A DNA stretch of 64,000 nucleotides from Phenylobacterium haematophilum (GTDB lineage Bacteria > Pseudomonadota > Alphaproteobacteria > Caulobacterales > Caulobacteraceae). Location of the stretch: NCBI RefSeq assembly GCF_014196295.1, contig NZ_JACIDK010000001.1:62001-126000 (forward strand), read 5' to 3'. This document shows positions 10,274-20,483 of the stretch, in pieces (the stretch's first letter is position 1; every line of letters starts with the position of its first letter). The translations under genes were made by a program, and so were the position numbers. Under the pieces are notes generated by a model that was not told where the DNA came from, made no database searches, and worked only from the letters and a program-made list of their open reading frames with translations.

Positions 10274-11682
10274 ACAAGCGCCCCGTCCCCTTCGCCCTCG
10301 GCCCCGTGCATTTCATCGGCATCGGCGGCATCGGCATGAGCGGCATCGCCGAGATCATGCTGCGCATCGGCTACACGGTGCACGGCTCCGACGCGAAGGC
10401 CAGCGTCAACACCGAGCGGCTCGAGAAGCTGGGCGCCAAGGTGTTCATCGGCCAGGATGCGGCCAATGTCGAAGGCGCGTCGGCAATCGTCTATTCGACG
10501 GCGATCAAGGCCGACAATCCGGAGATGGTCGCGGCGCGCGAAAAGCGGCTGCCGCTGGTCCATCGCGGCGAGATGCTCGCAGAACTGACCCGCCTGCAGT
10601 ACTCGGTCTCGGTCGGCGGCACGCACGGCAAGACCACCACGACCTCGATGGTCGCCGCCCTGCTGGACGCCGGCGGCATGGACCCGACTGTGATCAACGG
10701 CGGCATCATCAACGCCTACGGCACCAACGCCAAGGTGGGCGAGGGCGACTGGATGGTGGTCGAGGCCGACGAGAGCGACGGCACCTTCCTGAAGCTGAAG
10801 TCGACCTGCGCCATCGTCACCAACATCGATCCCGAGCATCTGGACCACTACGGCGACTTCGAAGCCGTGAAGAAGGCGTTCCAGGATTTCGTGGAGAACG
10901 TGCCGTTCTACGGCTTCGCCGCGGTCTGCACCGATCATCCGGAGGTCCAGGCCATGGCCGCGCGGGTGCAGAACCGCCGGGTCATCGCCTATGGGACCAA
11001 CCCGCAGGCCGAGGTCCGGGCCGAGAAGATCAGCATGGGCCCGGATGGCTCGCGGTTCGACGCGGTGTTCGCCCCGCAAGACGGCCCGGTGACGCGACTG
11101 GAAAACCTGCACCTGCCGATGGCCGGCCGGCACAATGTGCTGAACGCCACGGGCGCGATCGCGGTCGCGCGCGAACTGGGCGTGTCTGACGAAGACATCC
11201 GCAAGGGCCTGACCGGATTCGGCGGCGTGAAGCGCCGCTTCACCACCACTGGCGTAGCGGGCGGCGTGCGCATCATCGACGACTACGGCCACCACCCTGT
11301 CGAGATCGCCTCGGTGCTCAAGGCCGCGCGCGCGGTGACTGAAGGCCGCGTCGTCGCCGTCGTCCAGCCGCACCGCTATACGCGCCTTCACGACCTGTTC
11401 GACGAATTCTGCGGCTGCTTCAACGACGCCGACACCGTGATCGTGGCCGATGTCTATACGGCCGGTGAGAGTCCCATCCCGGGCGCAGACCGCGATGGCC
11501 TCGTCGAGGGACTGCGCCGCTTCGGCCATCGCCGGGCGCTGGCGCTCGAAAGCCCTGCCGATCTCGCGCGGATCGTGCACGAGGAGGCCAAGTCCGGCGA
11601 CCTGGTGGTCTGTCTGGGCGCCGGCGACATTACGGTCTGGGCGCACGCGTTGCCCGGGCAGCTTGAGGCGTTGAACCGATGA
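10270..11682 (+). CDS. murC: UDP-MurNAc:L-alanine ligase MurC
   Basis: First Mur ligase of the stem-peptide pathway. 470 residues. It has the N-terminal Rossmann motif [12 protein letters not shown], the P-loop [10 protein letters not shown], the EADESDGTF catalytic stretch, the [10 protein letters not shown] motif and the C-terminal DDYGHHPVE motif characteristic of MurC. It overlaps murG upstream and murB downstream by 4 bases each (ATGA), so the three are almost certainly co-translated. Confidence 0.97.
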   Translation: MNKRPVPFALGPVHFIGIGGIGMSGIAEIMLRIGYTVHGSDAKASVNTERLEKLGAKVFIGQDAANVEGASAIVYSTAIKADNPEMVAAREKRLPLVHRGEMLAELTRLQYSVSVGGTHGKTTTTSMVAALLDAGGMDPTVINGGIINAYGTNAKVGEGDWMVVEADESDGTFLKLKSTCAIVTNIDPEHLDHYGDFEAVKKAFQDFVENVPFYGFAAVCTDHPEVQAMAARVQNRRVIAYGTNPQAEVRAEKISMGPDGSRFDAVFAPQDGPVTRLENLHLPMAGRHNVLNATGAIAVARELGVSDEDIRKGLTGFGGVKRRFTTTGVAGGVRIIDDYGHHPVEIASVLKAARAVTEGRVVAVVQPHRYTRLHDLFDEFCGCFNDADTVIVADVYTAGESPIPGADRDGLVEGLRRFGHRRALALESPADLARIVHEEAKSGDLVVCLGAGDITVWAHALPGQLEALNR

Positions 11683-12587
11683 GCTGGCGAGACAACCTGC
11701 CCGAGGTCCGCGGCCGGCTGCTGCGGGACGAGCCGCTCGGCCCGTTTACCTGGTTCCGCGTCGGCGGCGCGGCCGACGTGCTGTTCCTGCCGGCCGACGA
11801 GGCGGACCTGAGCGACTTCCTGGCGGCCCTGCCGACCGAGGTTCCGGTGACGGTGCTGGGGGTCGGGTCTAACGTCATCGTCCGCGACGGCGGCGTCGAG
11901 GGCGTGGTCATTCGCCTTGCCGGCAAGGCCTTTGCGGAGATCTCGATCGACGAGGAAGAAGGCTGGATCATCGCCGATGCTGGCGCTCTGGACGCCATGG
12001 TCGCCAAGGCGGCGGCCAAGGCCGGACTGGCAGGGCTGGAATTCTATGCCGGCATCCCCGGCACCATCGGCGGCGCCCTGACCATGAACGCTGGCTGCTA
12101 CGGCAGCGAGACCAAGGACGTGCTGGTCTCGGCATGGGGCTTCGACCGCAGCGGCGAGATCGTCAGCTATTCGCTGGAGGACTTCGGCTACACCTACCGC
12201 CACAGCGCCGTGCCGCCGGGCGAGGTGATCTGGATGCAGGCCGTGTTCCAAGGACGCCCGGACGAGCCGGCAGCCGTAGAGGCGCGCATGGCCGAGATCA
12301 CGGCGCGGCGCGAGACCACGCAGCCGATCCGCGAGAAGACCGGCGGCTCGACCTTCAAGAACCCGCAGGGGCATTCGTCCTGGAAGCTGGTCGACGAGGC
12401 CGGCTGGCGTGGCAAACCTTTCGGCGGAGCGATGTTCTCGCCGCTGCACTCGAACTTCATGATCAACACCGGCGAGGCGACCGCAGCCGACCTCGAAGAC
12501 CTGGGCGAAGCGGTGCGGGCCGACGTCAAGGCGAAGACCGGGGTCGAACTGGAGTGGGAGATCAAGCGGATCGGCCGAAAGGCCTGA
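11679..12587 (+). CDS. murB: UDP-N-acetylenolpyruvoylglucosamine reductase MurB
   Basis: FAD- and NADPH-dependent reductase giving UDP-MurNAc, the substrate of MurC next door. 302 residues, consistent with a type II (short) MurB. FAD-binding motifs are visible ([41 protein letters not shown]). The catalytic Ser and Glu region ([17 protein letters not shown]) follows. The start overlaps the murC stop (ATGA). It is the last gene of the murG-murC-murB block; a reverse-strand gene and an M28 peptidase separate it from ddl. Confidence 0.96.
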   Translation: MSWRDNLPEVRGRLLRDEPLGPFTWFRVGGAADVLFLPADEADLSDFLAALPTEVPVTVLGVGSNVIVRDGGVEGVVIRLAGKAFAEISIDEEEGWIIADAGALDAMVAKAAAKAGLAGLEFYAGIPGTIGGALTMNAGCYGSETKDVLVSAWGFDRSGEIVSYSLEDFGYTYRHSAVPPGEVIWMQAVFQGRPDEPAAVEARMAEITARRETTQPIREKTGGSTFKNPQGHSSWKLVDEAGWRGKPFGGAMFSPLHSNFMINTGEATAADLEDLGEAVRADVKAKTGVELEWEIKRIGRKA

Positions 12588-12875
12588 GGGCGTGTTGTTC
12601 CTGCCAGCACGGCGCGCCGCGCCTGGAGCCCGGCACGCCGCCGTCGTGGCGATGTGGGAAGAGAGCGCCGACGAAGCGCATGCCCGGTTTTCCCGGGGGC
12701 TTGATCGGGCAGATCGCCGCCCATCCGGGCGGGCGCTGGTGATCGTGACCACGGAAGGGTGATCAGCCTGTGGGCCAGCCGCAGGTTTGGTTTCGACCCC
12801 AGTCTTTGTGGCGCAGCTTGAACCTCGGGCCGTGCTCGTGACCGCGTCCGACGCCGAGTAGCGGGCGATCGAGCC

Positions 12876-13643
12876 CTAGGTCGCGAGGATGTTGCGCCGG
12901 CGGCCGGCGCGTACGGCGGTCCCCGCGACGCCGAACCCGATGATCATCATCGCCCAGTTCGCCGGTTCCGGAACCGCGGCGGTCACTAGGCGCAACTGAG
13001 CACGCAGGTCGGCCGAGCCGCTCTCATTCTCGCGTGCCCAGAACTCCTCGACGGGATTGCCGTCGTGGACGAGCCCGGAGATGTCGAGAGCGTAGTACTT
13101 GCCGTCGATCTTGATCAACTCGGCCGGCTTGAGCAGCGTCGCGCGCACCCGATCGGCGCAGCCGTACAGATTGCTGGCGTCGCGGTCACGCTCGCCGTTG
13201 CCGCAGACGCCGTTCACGCCATGCGCGTTGTTCGGCGTCTCCCAATGCTCGAAGCCATAGACGAAGTTGCCCAAGCCCTGATTGACGCCGTCGACGACCA
13301 CGGAAGTCGAGACCGACAGCGTGATCCCCGTGATCGAGCCGCCGCTGACCTTGGCGTCATCATAGGTGAAGGCGCCGATCCTGAACGGCGCGGGGCCTTC
13401 GCCCAGGGTCTTGCTGACGTCCGACGCGCCTGAAAAGACGTAGCTGCTCTTGGAGAGCGCGTCGCCCCTGACGGCTTGCGCCTCATCGGTCCCGGCGCCC
13501 GTGTAGGCGACCTTCGCGCCTTTCGCGTTGGACCAGACGCCGGCGAAATCGGTGAACAGGATCGTAGCCGCAACCGCAGGAGCGGCGACCGCGCCAAGCG
13601 ACAGGGTCGCTGTGGCGGCGGCCCCGATAGAGCGCGCCCTCAT
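12876..13643 (-). CDS. Secreted PEPxxWA-CTERM sorting-signal protein
   Basis: 255 residues: an N-terminal signal peptide (AAPAVAA cleavage region about residue 25), an extracytoplasmic beta-rich body, and a C-terminal tripartite sorting signal made of PEPANWA, a hydrophobic helix and an Arg cluster. Such signals are recognised by exosortase/XrtA-type enzymes in related bacteria. The body (FAGVWSN, YVFSGAS, FRIGAFTYDD, SITGITLSV) resembles the THxN / choice-of-anchor-K group of PEP-CTERM proteins, with TYDD where that group has TH-x-N. It contains two Cys that could pair. It interrupts the dcw cluster on the opposite strand. The function is unknown; a surface or exopolysaccharide role is inference from the family. 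Confidence 0.8.
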   Translation of the reverse strand: MRARSIGAAATATLSLGAVAAPAVAATILFTDFAGVWSNAKGAKVAYTGAGTDEAQAVRGDALSKSSYVFSGASDVSKTLGEGPAPFRIGAFTYDDAKVSGGSITGITLSVSTSVVVDGVNQGLGNFVYGFEHWETPNNAHGVNGVCGNGERDRDASNLYGCADRVRATLLKPAELIKIDGKYYALDISGLVHDGNPVEEFWARENESGSADLRAQLRLVTAAVPEPANWAMMIIGFGVAGTAVRAGRRRNILAT

Positions 13644-13951
13644 CTGGAACCTCTTACGACTCGAGCTGTCACGCCGGACCCGACGAACTTGGTTAACCGG
13701 TAGCGTCGTTACGTCGCATTTACAAGCGGGAATAGAGATTTTCCGGGATTCACCCGAGTAATGGCTTGGCCATGAGACGTGTGCGTCTGCTTCGGAAGTG
13801 CAGTATTCGTGCGAGCTTACACTTGCGGAAGTAGATCGGCGCGATCGCGAGTTGAGTCGCCCGGGTGCGGGCGATGCCGCGGGTGGGCCGGTGCCTGCGG
13901 CCGAGCGGCACTTGGCTTGACAGCACTCCCTGCGAAAGGCACCGGCGGCGC
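13644..13951. promoter_or_regulatory. Divergent promoter region, PEPxxWA-CTERM gene and M28 peptidase
   Basis: About 308 bases without a credible gene between two divergent start codons. It is more AT-rich in the middle (13690-13760) and holds a TTAA and GANTC motifs (GATTC at 13747-13751 and a GACTC close to the PEPxxWA-CTERM start). A TTGACA at 13917-13922 has no recognisable -10 at the right distance. No clear promoter or terminator can be assigned. Confidence 0.4.
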
Positions 13952-15328
13952 ATGCGTATTGCTTTGCTCGCGGCCGCCGCCGCCACCCTGGTCTCGGCCA
14001 ACACCGCCTTCGCCACCGACCTCGCCGCCGCCGCTGTGGCGATCAGAGACCGCGCCCTAGCGGACACAACCGCCTGGGACGTCACAGAGTCGCTGACGAC
14101 CGAGGTGGGGGCGCGCCCGCAAGGATCGCCCGCCATGGACCGCGCCCGCGACTGGGGCGTGGCCAAGCTGAAGGCCCTGGGGTTCGAGAACGTCCACGTC
14201 GAGACCTTCGAGACGGAGTCCTGGCTGCGTGGCGCGGAGTCCGCCGAGGTCGTCGCGCCGTTCCCACAGAAGCTGCAGATTTTGGGGCTGGGCCGCTCGG
14301 CGGCGACGCCGGCTGGCGGGCTGGAGGCCGAGATCGCGCTCTTCCGCAGCTATGATGAATTGCTGGCCCAGCCGCCCGGGGCGCTGAAGGGCAAGATCGC
14401 CGTGGTCACCGAACCTATGCGCCGCACCCAGGACATCCGTGGCTACGCCGGCGCCGTGCGCGCCCGTTCCGGCGGCGTCGAGGCGGCCAAGCGCGGGGCG
14501 GTCGCTTATCTGGTGCGTTCGATCTCGACCGACGACACGCGGTTGCCGCACGGCGGTGGCGCGGCGATGTCGGGCATTCCAATGGCGGCGCTGTCGCCGC
14601 CCGACGCCGAACTGCTGGAGCGTATGGTCGCGCGCGGCAAGCCGGTCCGGATCAAGCTTGCCATGGCCTCGACCTATCGCGCCAAGGCGCCGGCCTACAA
14701 CGTGGTCGGCGAGATCCGCGGACGCGAGAAGCCGGAAGAGGTCATCGTCATCGGCGGGCACCTCGATTCCTGGGACGCCGGCACCGGCGCCGTAGACGAT
14801 GCGGCCGGCATCGGCGTCACCACGGCGGCGGCCAAGCTGATCTCGGACCTACCGCAGCGCCCCCGCCGCACGGTGCGCGTGGTGATGTGGGGAGCCGAAG
14901 AGCAGGGCGGTTCGGGCGGTGCCTATGCCGAGGCCAACAAAGCCGAGGTTCCGAACATGATCGTCGCTGGCGAGAGCGACCTGGGCGCGGGCGAGATCTT
15001 CAACGCCAAGCTGCCCGCTGGCAGCCTGGACCATCCCGCCATGAAGGCCTTCGCCGCAGCCGTGAACCCGCTGCGGGTGATCATCTCGCGCGATCCGGCC
15101 CAGGACGGCGGCGCTGATGTAGCCGGCCTTAAGCGGCTCGGGACGCCGGTCGTGGAGTTGCAGCAGGACGCTGGTCGCTACTTCGACCTGCACCATTCTG
15201 CAGACGACACGCTGGACAAGGTCGATCCCAAGGAACTCGCCCAGAACGTGGCCGTCTGGGCCGCCTTCGTTTACACCGTTGCGGACAGCGATATCGACTT
15301 CCGCAAGACTGCGAGCGTGAGCCAGTGA
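13952..15328 (+). CDS. Secreted M28-family zinc metallopeptidase
   Basis: 458 residues with an N-terminal signal peptide ([14 protein letters not shown]) directing export to the periplasm. A protease-associated-like domain precedes the M28 catalytic core. Zinc-binding and catalytic residues are visible in order: GGHLDSWD (His and Asp), VDDAAG (bridging Asp), GAEEQGG (catalytic Glu-Glu), GESDLG and a final HHSADD (His). Members act as aminopeptidases or carboxypeptidases (PGCP-like). Longer in-frame starts exist, but the Met at 13952 begins a proper signal peptide. Its stop overlaps the ddl GTG, so the peptidase and ddl are probably co-transcribed; a link to wall-peptide trimming is only inference. 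Confidence 0.88.
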   Translation: MRIALLAAAAATLVSANTAFATDLAAAAVAIRDRALADTTAWDVTESLTTEVGARPQGSPAMDRARDWGVAKLKALGFENVHVETFETESWLRGAESAEVVAPFPQKLQILGLGRSAATPAGGLEAEIALFRSYDELLAQPPGALKGKIAVVTEPMRRTQDIRGYAGAVRARSGGVEAAKRGAVAYLVRSISTDDTRLPHGGGAAMSGIPMAALSPPDAELLERMVARGKPVRIKLAMASTYRAKAPAYNVVGEIRGREKPEEVIVIGGHLDSWDAGTGAVDDAAGIGVTTAAAKLISDLPQRPRRTVRVVMWGAEEQGGSGGAYAEANKAEVPNMIVAGESDLGAGEIFNAKLPAGSLDHPAMKAFAAAVNPLRVIISRDPAQDGGADVAGLKRLGTPVVELQQDAGRYFDLHHSADDTLDKVDPKELAQNVAVWAAFVYTVADSDIDFRKTASVSQ

Positions 15329-16302
15329 GCCTTCCCCTATCCGGACACCATGTCGCCCTGCTGCTTGGCGGCCTTTCTTCCGAACGCGAGGTCAGCCTGT
15401 CGTCGGGCAAGGAGTGCGGCGCGGCGCTCGAACGCCTGGGCGCCAAGGTGAGCTATGTCGACGCTGGCCGCGATCTGGCCCAGGTGCTGACGGCGCTGAA
15501 GCCTGACGTGGTTTTCAACGCTCTGCACGGGGAGTGGGGCGAAGACGGTTGCGTCCAGGGCATCCTAGAGACCCTGCAAGTCCCGTATACCCACTCGGGC
15601 GTGCTTGCTTCGGCGCTGGCGATGGACAAGGCCAAGGCCAAGGCGGTTATGGCTGCTGCGGGCGTCACCGTGCCGGGCGGTGGGCTCTTCAACCGCCACG
15701 TCGCGGCGGCGGATCACGTGATGGCGCCGCCTTATGTGATCAAGCCGAACGCCGAAGGTTCGTCGGTGGGGGTGTTCATCGTCCGCGAGGGTGCGAATCG
15801 CCCGCCGCAGGAACTCGTCTCGCCACAATGGACCTTCGGCGAGGAGGTCATGATCGAACCCTATATCCGCGGCCGGGAACTGGCCGTGGCCGTCATGGAC
15901 GGCAAGGCTTTGAGCGTTACCGACATCATCCCGCAAACTGAATTTTACGATTACGAAGCCAAGTACGCCGCGGGCGGTTCCGTGCACGTCGTCCCGGCCG
16001 AAATTCCGAAGCATGCCTTTGAAAAGGCGTTGGAATTGTCCGAGCTGGCGCATGCCGCCCTTGGTTGCCGGGGAGTTACCCGGTCCGATCTTCGTTATGA
16101 CGACATTAACGACATTCTGGTCCTTCTGGAGGTCAACACCCAGCCCGGCATGACGCCTACCTCGCTCGCGCCCGAGCAGGCGGCTCACAAGGGGGTGGAT
16201 TTCGAACGTCTAGTGCTTTGGATCACGGAGGATGCGTATGCCCGCGGCGATGCGGGGGGAGTCGCGAGCTCAAGCGAAGCCCCGGGCCAAAACGCCCGCT
16301 AG
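15325..16302 (+). CDS. ddl: D-alanine--D-alanine ligase Ddl
   Basis: ATP-grasp ligase making the D-Ala-D-Ala used by MurF. 325 residues. Typical features: [13 protein letters not shown] at the N-terminus, [22 protein letters not shown] (ATP-grasp lid) and [14 protein letters not shown] (metal and substrate ligands). The start is GTG within GTGA overlapping the M28 peptidase stop. The C-terminus carries about 15 extra residues encoded in the 65-base overlap with ftsQ, longer than the typical Ddl tail. Confidence 0.95.
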   Translation: MSLPLSGHHVALLLGGLSSEREVSLSSGKECGAALERLGAKVSYVDAGRDLAQVLTALKPDVVFNALHGEWGEDGCVQGILETLQVPYTHSGVLASALAMDKAKAKAVMAAAGVTVPGGGLFNRHVAAADHVMAPPYVIKPNAEGSSVGVFIVREGANRPPQELVSPQWTFGEEVMIEPYIRGRELAVAVMDGKALSVTDIIPQTEFYDYEAKYAAGGSVHVVPAEIPKHAFEKALELSELAHAALGCRGVTRSDLRYDDINDILVLLEVNTQPGMTPTSLAPEQAAHKGVDFERLVLWITEDAYARGDAGGVASSSEAPGQNAR

Positions 16303-17152
16303 CTCCAAGTCCGCGCCCCGCGCCAGAAAGCCGGGGGCGGCTTATGCGCCCGGCAAGTTGGGCGCGGCCCGCGGCGTCGGGCTGTCGCCGTGGCATGCTC
16401 TGATCGCGGCCGCCGGCGTGGTCACCATCGCACTGACCGTGACCATGGTGACCGGCCACCGAGGCGAGAAGCTGAGCGCCTCGATGGGCTCGGCGGTCGG
16501 CGGCCAGCTCGCCGCGCTTGGCTTCAAGTTGAAGGCGATCCATGTCGAGGGTGCGTCAGAGATGGCGGCCGCCGACATCCTGCGCGCCGCCGCGGTCTAC
16601 CAGGACGAGCCGGTCGTCGGCATGGACCTCGAGGCCATCCGCCAGCGGGTTGAAGCGGTGGGCTGGGTCAAGGAAGCGCGGGTCGTGCGCCTTCTGCCCG
16701 ACACCCTCGTGCTCGCCGTGGTCGAGCGCCGCCAACTGGCGGTCTGGCAGAACGGCGGCCGAAGCTACGTCATCGACGAGACCGGCCGGGTGATCCCCGA
16801 GGCCGATCCCGGCCGCTTTGCGACCCTGCCGCTGATCGTGGGCGCGGGGGCGAACGAGGCCGCTGCGGCGATCCTGCCGGAAGTCGCGGCCCGGCCGCGG
16901 CTGGCCGAGCGCACCGAGGCGCTCGTGCGCGTCGACGGTCGTCGCTGGGACCTGAGAATGAAGGATGGATCGCTGGTGCAACTGCCGGCGGTCGACGAGG
17001 GCGCGGCCCTGATCCAGCTCGAACAGCTCGATCAGCGCTCGCGCATTCTGGAACTGGGCTTCGAGCGGATCGACCTGCGCGATCCGACCGTGGTGGCCGT
17101 GCGCCCGCGCGACGGCGTGCTGCCGGGCCAACTGGTCGCCAACGGCGCGTGA
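16238..17152 (+). CDS. ftsQ: Cell division protein FtsQ
   Basis: Bitopic divisome protein linking early and late division proteins. 304 residues: a basic cytoplasmic tail of about 50 residues, one membrane helix ([19 protein letters not shown]), a POTRA domain ([11 protein letters not shown] onwards) and the beta domain. Two ATGs compete, at 16232 and 16238. A perfect GGAGG at 16227-16231 directly abuts the first, leaving no spacer, and sits 6 bases before the second, so 16238 is chosen. The 5' end lies inside ddl with a 65-base overlap, unusually long for this operon. Confidence 0.93.
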   Translation: MPAAMRGESRAQAKPRAKTPASSKSAPRARKPGAAYAPGKLGAARGVGLSPWHALIAAAGVVTIALTVTMVTGHRGEKLSASMGSAVGGQLAALGFKLKAIHVEGASEMAAADILRAAAVYQDEPVVGMDLEAIRQRVEAVGWVKEARVVRLLPDTLVLAVVERRQLAVWQNGGRSYVIDETGRVIPEADPGRFATLPLIVGAGANEAAAAILPEVAARPRLAERTEALVRVDGRRWDLRMKDGSLVQLPAVDEGAALIQLEQLDQRSRILELGFERIDLRDPTVVAVRPRDGVLPGQLVANGA

Positions 17153-17175
17153 GATTGAAGGAAGGACGTACGGAC

Positions 17176-18504
17176 TTGTCGACCCGGGTTGAGGAACGCA
17201 AGGAAAGCCGCGAGGGCCTGAAGGCCGCGCTCAGCCGCCAACCTGTGGTGGCGGCCGTGGACCTTGGCGCGTCCAAGGTCACCTGCTTCATCATGAAGCC
17301 CGACGGCGTGCGCCGCGGCGACCGCACCCTGACCGCGGCCGGCGTCGGCTACGTGCAGTCGCGCGGCGTGCGGGGCGGGGCGATCATCAATCTCGACGAG
17401 GCCTCGGATGCGATCGCCCAAGCGGTCGAACGGGCTGAGAACGTCGCCGGGGTGCAGGTGCAGGGCGTCACCGTCGCCACAGCCGGCGGCCAGCTGACCA
17501 GCCACCGCATCGCCGGTCGCGTCTCCATCGGCGCCCGCCCGATTTCGGACGGCGACCTTGTCCGGGCCATCCAGCAGGCGCTGGGTCAGATCAAGATTCC
17601 GGGCCGCCGCGCCGCCCACATCCTGCCGGTCGCCTGGAGCGTCGACGGCCAGGCCGCCATCCGCGATCCACGGGCCATGTTCGGCCGTTCGCTGGGTGTC
17701 GAGCTGCTGGTCGTCACGGTCAGTGAGGCCGTCTACCAGACCCTCGGCGCCTGCGTCGAACGCGCTCACCTGCAGTTCGAGGGCGTGGTCGCCGCGCCGT
17801 TCGCCTCTGCGCTCGCAGCGCTGGAAGAGGACGAGATGGATCTGGGCGCAGTCTGCATCGACATGGGCGGAGGGTCGACCTCGGCCGCGGTGTTCGCCGG
17901 CGGCAGCCTGATCCACGTCGAAACCCTTCCGGTCGGCGGCAGCCACGTCACCGCCGACATCGCCCGCGGCCTGTCGACTTCGGTCGCCGGCGCCGAACGC
18001 ATCAAGACCCTGCACGGGTCGGCCATAGCCTCGGCCAACGAGGACCGCGAGATGATCGAAGCGCCGCCGCGCGGCGACGATCCGGGCGCGGGGCCGGTCA
18101 TCGCGCCGCGCTCGTTGCTCAAGGGCATCATCGCCCCGCGGGTGGAAGAGACGCTCGAACTGCTTCGCGACCGTCTGAAGGCGTCAGGCGCGCCGGTCGA
18201 GGCCGGCGCCGGTTTGGTCCTTACCGGCGGCGCCAGCCAGCTGGCCGGCGTCCGTGAAGTCGCCGTGCGGGTGTTCGACCGTCCGGTCCGTTTGGGCCGC
18301 CCGCGTCGGGTGCCGCATCTGGCGGACGCCGCTTCCGGGCCGGCTTTCTGCGCCGCCGCCGGGGTGCTGCAGCGCGCCGCATTCGGCCCGCGCGAAGCGG
18401 TCTCGGCCAAGGCCCTGGCCAGCGCAAAGCTGCGCCGCGAGCCGCTAGACCCCCGCGCCAATCCGGTGGCCAAGGCCGCCGCGTGGTTGCGGGAAAATCT
18501 CTAG
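17176..18504 (+). CDS. ftsA: Cell division protein FtsA (actin-like Z-ring tether)
   Basis: Actin-family ATPase that anchors FtsZ filaments to the membrane. 442 residues from the chosen start. The actin-fold phosphate loops (VDLGASKVTCF and CIDMGGGSTSA) and adenosine motif (VLTGGASQLAGV) are present, and the protein ends in the amphipathic membrane-targeting helix (KAAAWLRENL). Start choice: a GTG at 17149 overlaps the ftsQ stop, but a strong ribosome site GAAGGAAGGA at 17157-17166 sits 9 bases before an in-frame TTG at 17176, so TTG is preferred. If GTG is used, nine residues are added. Confidence 0.93.
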   Translation: MSTRVEERKESREGLKAALSRQPVVAAVDLGASKVTCFIMKPDGVRRGDRTLTAAGVGYVQSRGVRGGAIINLDEASDAIAQAVERAENVAGVQVQGVTVATAGGQLTSHRIAGRVSIGARPISDGDLVRAIQQALGQIKIPGRRAAHILPVAWSVDGQAAIRDPRAMFGRSLGVELLVVTVSEAVYQTLGACVERAHLQFEGVVAAPFASALAALEEDEMDLGAVCIDMGGGSTSAAVFAGGSLIHVETLPVGGSHVTADIARGLSTSVAGAERIKTLHGSAIASANEDREMIEAPPRGDDPGAGPVIAPRSLLKGIIAPRVEETLELLRDRLKASGAPVEAGAGLVLTGGASQLAGVREVAVRVFDRPVRLGRPRRVPHLADAASGPAFCAAAGVLQRAAFGPREAVSAKALASAKLRREPLDPRANPVAKAAAWLRENL

Positions 18505-18526
18505 GCGGAGCGATTTAAGCTTCGCC
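18504..18526 (+). terminator. Hairpin directly after ftsA, no U-tract
   Basis: GGCGGAGC and GCTTCGCC form an 8-bp stem (one G-U pair) with a 7-base loop, beginning at the last base of the ftsA stop codon. No T-run follows, so it is at best a weak or Rho-assisted end, or an RNA 3'-stabilising structure between ftsA and ftsZ. Confidence 0.35.
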
Positions 18527-18690
18527 ACGAAGATGAATTGTGCCCTGGGCATGCTCGCTCAGAGTGCAAAGCCCTGTTCGCAGAGCAGCTTAGCGCACAG
18601 CGTTCGATAAACGCCTGAAGCCAAGACCGCCGCCGCGGCGTGGTTAACGCTCAAGCCTTACACAGCAAGAAATTTTGTTGTGGATGCGGC

Positions 18691-18710
18691 TTCACGCGCC
18701 TTCACGCGCC
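18691..18710. repeat. Exact 10-bp tandem duplication in the ftsZ upstream region
   Basis: TTCACGCGCC occurs twice head to tail with no spacer, four bases before the GACTC site. It may be a double binding site on one DNA face (period about one helical turn) or a simple slippage product. Confidence 0.6.
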
Positions 18711-18713
18711 TCC

Positions 18714-18744
18714 GACTCGCCTTATGCAGTTAACCGCCAATTAA
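18714..18744. promoter_or_regulatory. ftsZ control region: GANTC site and CtrA box
   Basis: GACTC at 18714-18718 is a GANTC (CcrM) methylation site. Twelve bases later TTAA-CCGCCAA-TTAA (18730-18744) matches the CtrA consensus TTAA-N7-TTAA exactly; a further TTAA is at 18762-18765 and another at 18644-18647. In Caulobacter crescentus ftsZ is repressed by CtrA and depends on GANTC methylation with GcrA, so the same cell-cycle control is inferred here. The 338 bases between ftsA and ftsZ hold no gene. Confidence 0.8.
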
Positions 18745-18842
18745 CGATGGTGGGCGCTTCCTTAACGCCAGCCGTCGCGGGAACCGGGCGGGCGGGTCGC
18801 CTTCAGTTCCCTTGACCACGGTACGGAGGACACAGGGTCCCA

Positions 18843-20462
18843 ATGGCTATCGCACTTTCCGCGCCGCGCGCGACCGAACTGAAGCCGCGGATCGTTGTGT
18901 TCGGCGTCGGTGGCGCCGGGGGCAACGCCGTCAACAACATGATCGAGGCGCATCTCGAGGGCGTCGAGTTCGTCGTGGCCAACACCGACGCACAGCAACT
19001 GGCCTTCGCCAAGACCGACCGCCGCATCCAGCTCGGCGTGACGGTGACGCAGGGCCTCGGCGCCGGGGCTCATCCGGAAGTCGGGATGAGCGCTGCCGAG
19101 GAGTCGATCCCGGAGATCGGCGAGCACCTCGACGGCGCCCACATGATCTTCATCACCGCCGGCATGGGCGGCGGCACCGGCACCGGGGCGGCCCCGATCA
19201 TCGCCAAGTGCGCGCGTGAGCGCGGCATCCTGACCGTCGGCGTCGTGACCAAGCCCTTCCACTTCGAAGGCCGCCACCGCATGCGTCTGGCCGACGCCGG
19301 CATCGGCGAACTGCAGCGCTACGTCGACACCCTGATCGTCATCCCGAATCAGAACCTCTTCCGCGTCGCCAACGAGCGGACCACCTTCGCCGAAGCCTTT
19401 GGCATGGCCGACCAGGTCCTGCACTCGGGCGTGCGTTCGATCACCGACCTGATGGTGCTGCCGGGCCTGATCAACCTCGACTTCGCCGACGTCCGCACGG
19501 TCATGACCGAGATGGGCAAGGCGATGATGGGCACCGGCGAGGCGACCGGCGAAGATCGCGCCCTGATGGCGGCCCAGAACGCCATCGCCAACCCGCTGCT
19601 GGACGAAGTCTCGCTGAAGGGCGCCAAGGCCGTGCTGGTCAACGTGACCGGCGGTCTCGACATGACCCTTCTGGAGGTCGATGAAGCGGCCAACGCCATC
19701 TCCGAACAGGTCGACGCCGAGGCGAACATCATCTTCGGCGCCGCTTTCGATCCGACCCTGGACGGCATGATCCGCGTGTCGGTCGTCGCGACCGGCATGG
19801 ACGGCGCCTCGATGGCCGCCATCGAGCCGAAGGTCGAGCGCAAGCCGCTCGCCGCGCCGCCGCTGCGCGCCGAGACCACGCGTCCGGCGCCGGTGACCGA
19901 GCCAGTGATGCGCGCGACGCCGACTTACGAACGTCCCTCGCCGCCGAGCTTCGCCGACCGCCCGGCGCCGCGTTATCCGGAGCCGGCCGCCTATGTGCCG
20001 CCGACGCCGACCGTGACGCCTGTCGCCGCCGCGCCGGCTCCGGCGCCTGCGCCGATCCCGTCTCCTGAGCCGATCAAGGCCGTGTTCGAAGAAGAAGAGC
20101 AGGGCGATCTCTACAGCGCTCCGGCGCCCGCGCCGGCTCCGGCCCCGGTGGTCGCCGCGGCTCCCGAGCCGCAGGTCGCCCGCCCGATGACCAAGATCAT
20201 CGACCCGGCGGTCGAGGAGTTCGAGGAAGAGCCGCTGTTCGCCGAGCCGACCTACGAGGAGCGCCGTCCGCAACGCGGCGGGTTCCTCAGCCTCTTTGGC
20301 AGCCGTCCGCGCTATGAGCAGCCGGCCCCGCAACCGACGCGCCAGCAGGCGCCGGTGAGCCGCGGCGGTGCGCTGCCCGCCGAGCAACCGGCCCAGGAAG
20401 CCCAGTTCGACAGCCAGGAAGACCTGGAGATCCCGTCCTTCCTGCGGCGCCTGGCCAACTAG
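18843..20462 (+). CDS. ftsZ: Cell division tubulin homologue FtsZ
   Basis: GTPase that polymerises into the Z-ring. 539 residues, longer than enterobacterial FtsZ because of an intrinsically disordered linker of about 200 residues rich in Pro, Ala and acidic residues. The tubulin signature GGGTGTG is at 109-115, and the T7 synergy loop follows ([11 protein letters not shown]). The C-terminal conserved peptide [10 protein letters not shown], which binds FtsA and other partners, lies at about 527-536. It has its own upstream control region (CtrA and GANTC sites) and is closed by a strong intrinsic terminator. Confidence 0.98.
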   Translation: MAIALSAPRATELKPRIVVFGVGGAGGNAVNNMIEAHLEGVEFVVANTDAQQLAFAKTDRRIQLGVTVTQGLGAGAHPEVGMSAAEESIPEIGEHLDGAHMIFITAGMGGGTGTGAAPIIAKCARERGILTVGVVTKPFHFEGRHRMRLADAGIGELQRYVDTLIVIPNQNLFRVANERTTFAEAFGMADQVLHSGVRSITDLMVLPGLINLDFADVRTVMTEMGKAMMGTGEATGEDRALMAAQNAIANPLLDEVSLKGAKAVLVNVTGGLDMTLLEVDEAANAISEQVDAEANIIFGAAFDPTLDGMIRVSVVATGMDGASMAAIEPKVERKPLAAPPLRAETTRPAPVTEPVMRATPTYERPSPPSFADRPAPRYPEPAAYVPPTPTVTPVAAAPAPAPAPIPSPEPIKAVFEEEEQGDLYSAPAPAPAPAPVVAAAPEPQVARPMTKIIDPAVEEFEEEPLFAEPTYEERRPQRGGFLSLFGSRPRYEQPAPQPTRQQAPVSRGGALPAEQPAQEAQFDSQEDLEIPSFLRRLAN

Positions 20463-20483
20463 GCTGATCGATCAGATCGATGA

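Noticed and set aside
12134..12742. Forward 202-residue frame running past the murB end
   Set aside because: Mostly a murB shadow; its tail in the intergenic part has no similarity or ribosome site.
13917..13922. TTGACA as a -35 for the M28 peptidase
   Set aside because: The expected -10 position is GC-rich and overlaps the ribosome-binding area.
18762..20387. A 541-residue reverse-strand open frame across ftsZ
   Set aside because: Antisense shadow produced by high GC at third positions; composition is Arg/His/Gly-rich with no family motif, and the forward ftsZ is unambiguous.
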